From Planctomycetaceae bacterium (GTDB lineage Bacteria > Planctomycetota > Planctomycetia > Pirellulales > Pirellulaceae), in contig REEF01001061.1 of NCBI GenBank assembly GCA_007695205.1, positions 1 to 5,907 of the forward strand: DNA of 5,907 nucleotides. Reading direction: 5' to 3'. Made by a program: the position numbers and the translations under genes. Below are positions 1 through 5,792 of this stretch, piece after piece; the stretch's first letter is position 1; every line of letters starts with the position of its first letter. Below the pieces are notes generated by a model, which was given only the letters and a program-made list of their open reading frames with translations, had not been told where the DNA came from and did not search any database.

Positions 1-340
1 AGCACTTCTTGATGCTTGCGAATGATGGAAAGATTAAATGGATGGGTAACCGACGATGTGCGATCTGATTGATGCCGCATCGTTGCCGCCGGTGGCGAAA
101 ACCACGACTACGACCGCCGCTTCATCAGCCGCCATTGACGAATCATCACCCCTCGCCGCTGCATCATCACCCCAAGATCACCTCAAAAACACCCTGAGTG
201 GTGGAAAAAGGGGACAGGTCCAATTTGCGCGCAGCACCCATCGGGCCGTTCCGGCAAATTGGGCCAAATCAGACCCGTCACCTTTTTCGCTCCCGCCTTT
301 TTTTTGCCCAATTTTTTGCCTTTTTCGCGCCGCACTTGCA
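1..340. other. Non-coding or decayed stretch at window start
   Basis: I see no convincing intact gene here. One + frame enters the window open and stops at 66-68, ending in the residues GKIKWMGNRRCAI. It could be the tail of an upstream protein, but 21 residues are too few to judge. A second + frame stays open from an ATG at 56 to the TAA at 419. Its first part is a Thr/Ala/Ser-rich run (about 90-180) followed by residues translated from an inverted repeat and poly-T tracts (298-305, 312-317, 321-325), so it does not look like a normal folded protein. The same frame turns into a recognisable toxin remnant from about 341, so the Ser/Ala-rich part may be the old linker of that toxin, disrupted by insertion of the repeat. 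Confidence 0.45.
204..288. repeat. REP-like imperfect inverted repeat (possible REPIN)
   Basis: The arm at 204-227 and the reverse complement of 265-288 match at 20 of 24 positions; both begin GAAAAAGG and end ATTTG. A perfect inner inverted pair also exists: CAATTTGC at 221-228 and GCAAATTG at 254-261. A further perfect 9-base pair, AAATTGGGC at 256-264 and GCCCAATTT at 306-314, would allow an alternative fold. The A-run, then GGGGACAGGTCC, resembles the REP-type palindromes mobilised by REP-associated tyrosine transposases in many genomes. No such transposase gene is in the window. Copy number in the genome cannot be judged from here. Confidence 0.55.
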
Positions 341-538
341 TCGAAGGTCGGACGAACAAGTCTAACCACACGCATTCGGCAGGAACTCGCTCGTGATGTC
401 AAGTTGCTCAGGTCTGGTTAAGTTGCCGAAGTCGTTTGGGGGTTTTCTCCTAGCAGTGTGACGGGAAGGACAGGTCCGACGCAGACGCTATGGGCCAAAC
501 TGAACAAGTTCGGAATCAGAGTAAAGCTCAACGAGTGA
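341..538 (+). pseudogene. Broken C-terminal end of a restriction-endonuclease-fold polymorphic toxin
   Basis: One + frame reads S-K-V-G-R-T-S-L-T-T-R-I-R-Q-E-L-A-R-D-V-K-L-L-R-S-G, then TAA at 419-421, then V-A-E-V-V-W-G-F and on to S-S-V-T-G-R-T-G-P-T-Q-T-L, ending FGIRVKLNE with TGA at 536-538. Ignoring the TAA, the pattern is that of the last strand-helix part of nuclease toxins of Rhs and related proteins: a helix with E-[IL]-A-x-D-x-x-L-L, then x-G-x-V-x-x-V-x-W-x-F, then S-x-V-T-G-x-x-G-P and a final hydrophobic strand. The TAA occupies the place where such proteins usually carry Gln or Lys, and one C-to-T change from CAA would create it. No start codon or upstream delivery module is attached, so this is a dead remnant. 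The intact DUF4304 gene 12 bases downstream fits as its former immunity partner. The family assignment is from memory of the motif, not from a search. Confidence 0.55.
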
Positions 539-550
539 CGGGAGTTCAAC

Positions 551-1183
551 ATGTCGAGGACGGAATTCGTAAAGGAAGTCCAGGAGCGGCTAGGCCCGGT
601 GCTCTCGAACACTGGATTCGTGCGAAGTCGTTTGCGATGGGTTCGAGTACGGGAACCGTTTATAGATTGCGTGGACCTTCAAACTCGTAGCGATAACGCG
701 GCTTGTTGCGTAAACCTTGGCGAACATCACTCGTTTCTCCCGATCGCGGGGGGGGCGACGCCGATGGATATCAAGAAGATGTCCAGCGCTCATTGCGAAA
801 TCACGTCGCGACTTGCACCTGCCGGGGAAACAGACCACTGGTGGGAATTCGAAGACCCATCTGCTGTAGAGGGACTCTTGGTCTGCTTCGAGAAAACGGG
901 GGAAACATTTTTTCGGCAGTACGACGACTTCCCCAGACCGTTCGTTGATATCAAGATCTCCGAGATCGAAAGCAGATCCGCGGTTGACTTGATGCCAATG
1001 ATGACCACGGTTCGTCGCATCCTTCTACTTGCCAGGTTGTACGACTATCTCGGTGATCCTCCCAATGCAATTGGATGGGCAGAGTTCGGGATGCAAAAGG
1101 CAGGAAGAATGGCAGTTGGTCCGAAGGTGGCCTTTCGTGAGATCCTTCGAAAGCACCAATCCGGCGAGGGACGACGTACATGA
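551..1183 (+). CDS. DUF4304-family protein, probable immunity protein
   Basis: This is a soluble 210-residue protein with no signal peptide or membrane segment. The N-terminal two thirds fit DUF4304: an opening helix (TEFVKEVQERLGPVLSNTGF, residues 4-23), an R/W-rich strand (RSRLRWVRV), then the hallmark V-D-L-Q at 41-44 and V-N-L-G at 54-57. It continues with W-W-E-F at 97-100 and a closing helical part (residues 142-200). DUF4304 proteins are often found beside polymorphic toxins and are thought to act as immunity proteins; their mechanism is not established. The start is supported by GGGAG at 540-544, six bases before the ATG. The gene follows the remains of a nuclease-type toxin (341-538) at 12 bases, the usual toxin-then-immunity order, which suggests it once protected against that toxin and has outlived it. 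A 73-base gap separates it from the Hint gene; the ATG overlapping its stop (1180) opens only 13 codons. Confidence 0.75.
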   Translation: MSRTEFVKEVQERLGPVLSNTGFVRSRLRWVRVREPFIDCVDLQTRSDNAACCVNLGEHHSFLPIAGGATPMDIKKMSSAHCEITSRLAPAGETDHWWEFEDPSAVEGLLVCFEKTGETFFRQYDDFPRPFVDIKISEIESRSAVDLMPMMTTVRRILLLARLYDYLGDPPNAIGWAEFGMQKAGRMAVGPKVAFREILRKHQSGEGRRT

Positions 1184-1256
1184 CGAAGAAACAATGCAGC
1201 GGGTTGACGTGCGCAGTATAAGCCGAAGTAAGGCGGCATGAGAGTCAGGTCTTGAC

Positions 1257-3149
1257 TTGCAAGTTCCGTCGTTCGCCTTCGCCGGCCGCTCGGGCATGAA
1301 AGCGGCCCAAGGCTCGTGTTTCGTGGCCGGCACGCCGGTGGTGGCGGTTTCGAGCCACGTCGCGCAGGTGGAACTGGCGGCCGAGCCAGCCGGCGGTTCT
1401 GGCCGGCCCGGTTGGAGCGTCGCTTATGTGGGGATCTTCGCCGGGTTGACCGCTTCCGCCGCTGCCCGCGGCGTCGCCCGGCGGCAGCGGCGGCGCAGAG
1501 AAGATCTGGAGCGAAAAGCACGGGAAGCCCTGTTTGGCGAGGTCGAGCGTCACCGGGAGAGCAGATCAGGCCTCTTGGCCGAATCCCTGCTTGAAGACGT
1601 GCGATGGTTCGAGCAAGATATACCAAAGGGCCCAGACAAGACGTTCGACATCGTCTTCCGCAGGGGCCAGTGGGCAGCAGCGGTTTCCGAGGCAGTGAGC
1701 GGGATGGACGATTTTCTGGATAGTTCGACGCAACGAGGCACTGGCGCGGCCGAGCCCGTTGCGGGCACGCCGGAATCAGCCCGGCCCGCAGTGCGCGTTG
1801 GGTCGGGACCGTGCTTCCTTTCCGGCAGTGAGTCTGCCTTGGAACCAACTCTTGGTTACCCGGCCGGTGCTGAAAGTCCCAATCGGACCGCACCGCCGTC
1901 ACCCCGATCCGGTCACGACAACGCCGACCGACTTGCCGCGGCCAAACCACGCCGGTTGCCTCGCTCACGCCCGAACCGCCCAGCAGCCTCCCGCTGCCGG
2001 CCGTGGTTTTGGAATGCCGCCAGTATTCTGAGTCTGGCCGTGGCGTTGGTCTGCCTGGCCTTGCTCCCGCCGTTCGGCTACAAATCGGCGGTCGATCTCG
2101 AACAGACCACGTTGACCGCCACTACCGCCGGTCCATCACTGCCCACGATCCCCATCGAGCGCATCCGGCCGGGCGATTGGGCCTTGGCGCACAATCCGGA
2201 GTTGTCCGACGAGGAACGTTGGGCGGAAGGCGACGGTCGGCGTCCGGAGGGGAATCCGGATGGATGGCGATTGATTTCGATGCAGCTCCAGAAGGACGAC
2301 GGTGGGTATGTCGATATCGAACTCTTGCGGCCGTTGGAATGGATCGAGCGTCACTACGTCGAGATCGGCGGGCAAGTGGACGTCGAGCTGACCGAACTGG
2401 GGGGAGCCGGTTGGGCGGATGTGTTCAACATCAGAGCGTGCCCACCGATCGGTCCTCCTCCCGGTGCCGGGTTCCGCGTGGTCACCGGACGCTACGCACA
2501 CTCGGCGGGCGACACATTCGATCTGCGGGTCACCGGCTTGGACGGCCAACCGGACCTGACGATCGGCGTCACGGCCACGCACCCGATCTGGAGCGTCGAT
2601 GAAGACGATTTCGTCGCTGCGGGCGACCTGCTGCCGGGCGAACGCCTGCTGACCGCCACCGGCCGAATCGCCCACGTCCACTCCCTCACGCCCCGCCCGG
2701 GTCCGGAACCCGTCTACAACCTGGAAGTGGACGTCGAGCACGTCTACTACGTGTCGCACGCCGGCGTTCTGGTGCATAACACCAACCTCGTGTGTACTCC
2801 GAAGATCAGCGGAAGGTACCAAGACGCGGCGTCGAAAGTCAACCTGAGGCGAAAGTCCTTGATTTCCGGAACGACAGCGCTGAAGAAGGCCGGCCTCGTT
2901 CGCAGGCCCGGGCAAGGCGGCGCATATGAGTTTTTGGATCCAAAGACGAAATTTGTTCGCGCAAAGTGGGTACCACGAAAGGGGCGTGAGCCGCAACACT
3001 GGAGCAAATTCGACCCTTTCGGAAACGGAGGCTATATTAACAATGCGGGTCGACCCGTCAGCAGCACGCACCGTTCCCCTCGAATTCCAAGCAATGGTGG
3101 CGGGCCTCAAGGTGGTACGGGCCCCGGTTCTCCCGGTCCAACATGGTAA
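1257..3149 (+). CDS. Polymorphic toxin protein: split Hint domain with membrane hairpin and C-terminal toxin
   Basis: This 630-residue protein carries a Hint (hedgehog/intein) autoprocessing domain that would release its C-terminal toxin. Hint block A is at residues 20-28 (SCFVAGTPV, nucleophile C21). The next Hint strand, IERIRPGDWALAHN, appears only at 300-313. Between them lie a hydrophobic helix (53-70), an Arg-rich stretch (71-81), about 170 polar residues and a second hydrophobic helix (251-272) preceded by many Arg. The later Hint motifs follow: T-H-P-I-W at 441-445 and VYNLEVDVEHVYYVSHAGVL running into V-H-N-T (486-509). Cleavage or rearrangement at N508/T509 is expected. Residues 509-630 are a basic toxin-like tail with PQHWSKFDPFGNGGYINN (579-596) and a Gly/Pro-rich end; I cannot assign its family. 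The start is uncertain: TTG at 1257 is the first plausible one, ATG at 1296 (M14) is the alternative, and the frame is open from 1242. Neither has a good ribosome site. No secretion or repeat module precedes the Hint domain, so this may be an orphan cassette cut from a longer protein. Confidence 0.8.
   Translation: MQVPSFAFAGRSGMKAAQGSCFVAGTPVVAVSSHVAQVELAAEPAGGSGRPGWSVAYVGIFAGLTASAAARGVARRQRRRREDLERKAREALFGEVERHRESRSGLLAESLLEDVRWFEQDIPKGPDKTFDIVFRRGQWAAAVSEAVSGMDDFLDSSTQRGTGAAEPVAGTPESARPAVRVGSGPCFLSGSESALEPTLGYPAGAESPNRTAPPSPRSGHDNADRLAAAKPRRLPRSRPNRPAASRCRPWFWNAASILSLAVALVCLALLPPFGYKSAVDLEQTTLTATTAGPSLPTIPIERIRPGDWALAHNPELSDEERWAEGDGRRPEGNPDGWRLISMQLQKDDGGYVDIELLRPLEWIERHYVEIGGQVDVELTELGGAGWADVFNIRACPPIGPPPGAGFRVVTGRYAHSAGDTFDLRVTGLDGQPDLTIGVTATHPIWSVDEDDFVAAGDLLPGERLLTATGRIAHVHSLTPRPGPEPVYNLEVDVEHVYYVSHAGVLVHNTNLVCTPKISGRYQDAASKVNLRRKSLISGTTALKKAGLVRRPGQGGAYEFLDPKTKFVRAKWVPRKGREPQHWSKFDPFGNGGYINNAGRPVSSTHRSPRIPSNGGGPQGGTGPGSPGPTW
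1661..1731 (+). repeat. Direct repeat copy 1, inside the Hint protein gene
   Basis: This 71-base segment recurs at 5837-5907 with a single difference (G at 1701, A at 5877). It encodes RGQWAAAVSEAVSGMDDFLD and the following SST (about residues 136-158) in the loop between the two membrane helices. The copies are 4176 bases apart, a multiple of three, and both are read in the same frame. The second copy runs to the window edge, so the full repeat may be longer. Confidence 0.95.
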
Positions 3150-3628
3150 CGAAGATGAATACAAACGAATACCAACCGCTTTATGGTGAAAGTTTTCACG
3201 AGTCATTTTTGATGGGCGTCGCGCACCAGGATTGCCCCAACGAAGTGCATTTTCTCGTTTGGTCTACTCAAGACAGTTGCTGCTACCGCATCGAAACGAG
3301 TGTCATTCTAGAGTTTCACTTTGTCCGCACAGGTGTCGGCCGCTTGGGAGACGGGGCAACCGGAATTCCGCTCGACGACATATACGTAACCTATGAAGAG
3401 GAGTTTGCCTATTGGACAGAGCGTATGCAAGAGCAAGGATATTATTCGGGAGAAGGATGTGTTTGTGTCGAATTCGCCTCACCAGTTCTCGCGAATCGAA
3501 GGCGGCAGCCTATGGTGCGCGATCGTAATATGGGCATGCTGGTGGTTTGTAGAAACGTAGCCGTTAAGGAAGAGCACGCGTATCGTGGTCCAATGCCTCA
3601 GCCTTATCGAATTCCCTCGAAACGATGA
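3143..3628 (+). CDS. Unrecognised probable immunity protein for the Hint-linked toxin
   Basis: I do not recognise the family. The product is a soluble 161-residue protein, acidic in the middle (YVTYEEEFAYWTERMQEQGYY, split by aromatic residues), with alternating hydrophobic strands such as VHFLVWST, SVILEFHF and MGMLVVCRNV, so a mixed alpha/beta fold is likely. No signal peptide or membrane helix is seen. Its ATG overlaps the stop codon of the Hint-toxin gene (ATGGTAA at 3143-3149), which points to translational coupling and makes it the natural immunity partner for that toxin. An internal ATG at 3155 is the alternative start; neither has a clear Shine-Dalgarno sequence. Its own stop overlaps the next start as ATGA at 3625-3628. 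Base composition is lower in GC than the Hint gene, as is common for recently acquired immunity genes. The immunity role is inferred from position only. Confidence 0.6.
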   Translation: MVTKMNTNEYQPLYGESFHESFLMGVAHQDCPNEVHFLVWSTQDSCCYRIETSVILEFHFVRTGVGRLGDGATGIPLDDIYVTYEEEFAYWTERMQEQGYYSGEGCVCVEFASPVLANRRRQPMVRDRNMGMLVVCRNVAVKEEHAYRGPMPQPYRIPSKR

Positions 3629-3942
3629 TTCTTGATGGAAACAAACTTACCGGTCAAGTTCGTAAGTACGGTATTGGCTCCGGCAAGATTACCCGTAAGG
3701 GCAAATCGTACCGTGCAAATCGCCAGGTCAATGCTCTCAATAATAAAGCGGGATTCGACCTCTATGAGACAAAGACCCTCGCAAGAAACTTGACACGGAC
3801 GAAAGCTCGCAGCATGGAGCAGGGCCTTGTGAACGCGTATGCCAGAAATCGGCAGCGTCTTGGCTTGGATTCCCACGGCGTTCTTCAAGATCCAATTGGA
3901 AATAGGATGCCCCAGCCACAGAAAAAATATGCAGTTCCATGA
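3625..3942 (+). CDS. Short orphan toxin module, GIY-YIG-like by motif
   Basis: This 105-residue basic protein looks like the C-terminal toxin domain of a polymorphic toxin without any delivery or Hint part. It has K-Y-G-I-G at 14-18, G-K-S-Y-R-A at 26-31, and a helix LTRTKARSMEQGLVNAY at 56-72, a pattern seen near the C-terminus of many Rhs-type nuclease toxins. The order Y-G-I, then R30, then E65 and a late Asn (N93) is compatible with a degenerate GIY-YIG nuclease, whose catalytic Tyr, Arg and Glu occur in that order; the first GIY strand is not clear. Its ATG overlaps the preceding stop (ATGA, 3625-3628) and there is no Shine-Dalgarno sequence. The frame is open upstream to the TAA at 3565, so it may instead be a truncated cassette read from within the previous gene. 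Its stop overlaps the next ATG, pairing it with the 3939 gene. Expression and activity are unproven. Confidence 0.55.
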   Translation: MILDGNKLTGQVRKYGIGSGKITRKGKSYRANRQVNALNNKAGFDLYETKTLARNLTRTKARSMEQGLVNAYARNRQRLGLDSHGVLQDPIGNRMPQPQKKYAVP

Positions 3943-4787
3943 CCAGATCTACCTATTTGAAATACTTCGACTTCGACTTTACACCACCTTTGCCAGAGGA
4001 CTTGCCGAAGGAGCACATTGTTGACCTCTTCGCGCTGGAATTCGGCAAACTGCGGTCTCGCGGAGTTGCCAAGCTGATCATTCAGTTCGTTTACGATCAA
4101 CAGCAGCATTTATCCAGTGTGGAATTTCTCGATGTGATGATCGTGAAAATCTATTTCGACAGGACCTTGTTTAGCAGTTGGAACATCAATGACCGGAAGT
4201 GCTTTTTGCTCCATAGCATTTGGTTGGCTCTCGATACATACGCGGGACAATATGGCTGGGACCGCAACTATTGTCAGAATGTTTATCAGCACGTGTTGGA
4301 CTCGGGGATGACTCTCGATCGTTGGTGGGGAAAACCCGTATTGCATGGACCGTCGCAGATGAGCGTTCAGGCCCACGTTCACTGCTCGGATACCGTGGAT
4401 TTCAGCCTTGGTCTGTTCGACCGAAAGAAGAGGTTGCTTAAGAAGCGTCTTATTGCAAGATCACTTTCAACACTGGGAACCATTGATACCACTTATGGGA
4501 AGCTGGAATGGCTCGACCAGACTTTGGTCCATCTCTGGGACTCGAACAAGCGCGACTATTGGGATTGGAACATTGAAACCGATCAACTGTCCTTCCATTA
4601 TCCTCGCGCGGAACGCGGGGATCCGCACGGGCAGTATGACTTTGCTCGGATTTACCTGGCAGGCATCATAGTGCCCCGCAATCGCGAAAAGGCGATAGAA
4701 TTGCTCCGCAAATCGGCAGAGCAAGGCTTTAAGCGGGCAGCCTATTTGCTCAAGAAACTCGAAACAGAAGAAGATCCGCAGAAATAG
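3939..4787 (+). CDS. Probable immunity protein with C-terminal Sel1-like repeat
   Basis: This is a 282-residue soluble protein. Residues 1-220 belong to no family I recognise; they are rich in aromatic residues (FDFDF at 10-14, several Trp) and appear mostly helical. Residues 224-263 form a clear Sel1-like repeat, opening AERGDPHGQYDFARIYLAG, followed by P-R-N-R-E-K-A-I-E-L-L-R-K-S-A-E-Q-G, and the first helix of a second repeat follows at 264-275. Sel1 repeats are TPR-like helix pairs that bind other proteins, a plausible way to hold a toxin. The ATG overlaps the stop of the preceding toxin module (ATGA at 3939-3942), the arrangement expected of a toxin/immunity pair. No separate ribosome site is visible, which supports coupling. 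The immunity role rests on position and on the binding repeat. The 34-base gap after it contains the ribosome site of the next gene. Confidence 0.65.
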   Translation: MTRSTYLKYFDFDFTPPLPEDLPKEHIVDLFALEFGKLRSRGVAKLIIQFVYDQQQHLSSVEFLDVMIVKIYFDRTLFSSWNINDRKCFLLHSIWLALDTYAGQYGWDRNYCQNVYQHVLDSGMTLDRWWGKPVLHGPSQMSVQAHVHCSDTVDFSLGLFDRKKRLLKKRLIARSLSTLGTIDTTYGKLEWLDQTLVHLWDSNKRDYWDWNIETDQLSFHYPRAERGDPHGQYDFARIYLAGIIVPRNREKAIELLRKSAEQGFKRAAYLLKKLETEEDPQK

Positions 4788-4806
4788 ACGGTCCGATGTC
4801 CCTTTT

Positions 4807-4812
4807 AAGGAG
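4807..4812 (+). promoter_or_regulatory. Ribosome binding site for the DUF4240 gene
   Basis: AAGGAG lies nine bases before the ATG at 4822. It is the strongest Shine-Dalgarno match in the window and fixes that start. It also shows that this gene is translated independently of the coupled chain before it. Confidence 0.8.
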
Positions 4813-4821
4813 CTTTTACCG

Positions 4822-5280
4822 ATGACTGAGCAGGAATTCTGGCAACATCTAGGCACTATTAACCGCAAGGCTCTTCAACACGGTGATGAAGAAACAGCGG
4901 TTGCGCCGCTTGTGGAGCGGTTGTCCCACTTGGGGGAGGCAGAAATTTACCAGTTTGAGGAATGTCTTGCACATGCTCTCTACCGGCTTGATGGAGCCCA
5001 ATACGCAAGCCACGCAGGTGACTCGGGTCAATCCAGCGATGGATTTCTTTATGCTCGCTGCTTCGTCGTCGGCCTTGGCAAAGAGCATTATGAACAGGTG
5101 CTTGCGGACCCGGCGAAAATGTCGCAACTTTCGGAGGGTTGGTTCGAATCCCTTTTGTATGTTGCAGAAGAGGCATGGGCGAGAGTCACTGGCCGGGCTG
5201 CGGAGGAGTGGGAGTATGAGACATCCGTGAGTTATGAAACGGGAAGCAACGAAGATGGCTGGCAAGAGGACATGTTGTGA
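4822..5280 (+). CDS. DUF4240-family protein, probable immunity protein
   Basis: The product is a 152-residue soluble acidic protein. It opens MTEQEFWQHL, the usual DUF4240 start, with a first helical region leading to L-S-H-L-G-E-A-E-I-Y-Q-F-E (35-47). The signature block SSDGFLYARCFVVGLGKEHY and then E-Q-V-L-A-D-P at 71-97 matches the family pattern S-D-D-G-F-x-Y-F-R-x-W-L-I-x-x-G. The part after residue 130 is a variable Glu-rich tail. DUF4240 proteins are small bacterial proteins of unknown mechanism that recur in polymorphic-toxin immunity neighbourhoods. The start is fixed by AAGGAG nine bases upstream. No toxin gene lies directly before it; the preceding gene is itself a probable immunity gene, so this one may be an orphan kept for protection against toxins of other cells. 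Its TGA overlaps the next ATG (TGATG at 5278-5282). Confidence 0.8.
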   Translation: MTEQEFWQHLGTINRKALQHGDEETAVAPLVERLSHLGEAEIYQFEECLAHALYRLDGAQYASHAGDSGQSSDGFLYARCFVVGLGKEHYEQVLADPAKMSQLSEGWFESLLYVAEEAWARVTGRAAEEWEYETSVSYETGSNEDGWQEDML

Positions 5281-5759
5281 TGAGCATGCCACATCTTCTT
5301 ACCACATCGCGATCATTTTGCTCTTGGCTCAAACAACGAGAACAGAGATCGGAGCCTACGAAAGTTTACGCACGGTTCTTGCGTTTTAAGCAGCTTCTGG
5401 TTCATTCAGAACCAACGTTACCACGCGCCGTGGAGGGGCTTCAGGATGTGCCTTTTCACCGTCTTTTTCCGATAACTCTGCCAGTCCCGAGCGAAGGAGC
5501 ACGATGGTGGCGTGAACTCTGGGAGGGCGAGATCATCGACTATCGACACGCTCCTTGTTTTCTAGGAGAGATCCTCTGTGTTGCTAAGACAGCGATCTGG
5601 GCAAGCCTGCCGGAACTGTACTTGCCGGTACCAAAACATGAATTCCAGGTAATTTCCGAAGTCGATGCTCAGGCTATGATTGGTGCCGAGACATTGAGAG
5701 AAATGCGAACTGAGCTGACTGCTGGACTCGGCATTGCAGTACGACGAGTGAAGACCTAA
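5280..5759 (+). CDS. Unrecognised small protein, possible orphan immunity protein
   Basis: I do not recognise the family. The 159-residue product is basic near its N-terminus (SWLKQREQRSEPTKVYARFL) and has a Trp/Glu-rich middle (ARWWRELWEGEIIDY). It then has a moderately hydrophobic stretch, G-E-I-L-C-V-A-K-T-A-I-W-A-S-L, probably a buried helix rather than a membrane segment, and ends with a helix and RRVKT. The start is chosen at ATG 5280, which shares its A with the preceding TGA and has AGAGGA at 5265-5270, nine bases before it. A GTG at 5277 and an ATG at 5286 are alternatives. The overlap with the DUF4240 gene suggests the two are made together. An immunity role is guessed only from the neighbourhood. 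After its stop, 33 bases separate it from the truncated second Hint-protein copy. Confidence 0.6.
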   Translation: MSMPHLLTTSRSFCSWLKQREQRSEPTKVYARFLRFKQLLVHSEPTLPRAVEGLQDVPFHRLFPITLPVPSEGARWWRELWEGEIIDYRHAPCFLGEILCVAKTAIWASLPELYLPVPKHEFQVISEVDAQAMIGAETLREMRTELTAGLGIAVRRVKT

Positions 5760-5792
5760 CCTAAGACATGACGCCCGCACAATAACGAGTAA

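Noticed and set aside
56..421. 121-residue open frame as an intact gene
   Set aside because: Its middle is translated from an inverted repeat and poly-T tracts, its N-terminal part is low complexity, and its end is a toxin remnant broken by the TAA at 419.
468..477. GGACAGGTCC also found in the REP-like arm at 212-221
   Set aside because: A shared 10-mer inside toxin-remnant codons without the flanking A-run or an inverted partner; probably chance.
1180..1221. 13-codon ATG frame overlapping the DUF4304 stop
   Set aside because: Too short to support as a gene; it has no ribosome site.
1204..1222. TTGACG and TATAAG as a promoter before the Hint gene
   Set aside because: The two boxes are only 7 bases apart instead of about 17.
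1222..1237. GCCG...CGGC as a terminator hairpin after the DUF4304 gene
   Set aside because: The stem is only 4 bases and no T-run follows.
1045..1968. 307-residue open frame on the - strand
   Set aside because: It is a shadow of the GC-rich Hint gene and the DUF4304 gene: very rich in Arg and Pro with no recognisable domain.
2136..3206. 356-residue open frame on the - strand
   Set aside because: It lies fully opposite the Hint and toxin coding region, whose motifs are clear on the + strand; the - strand product shows no domain.
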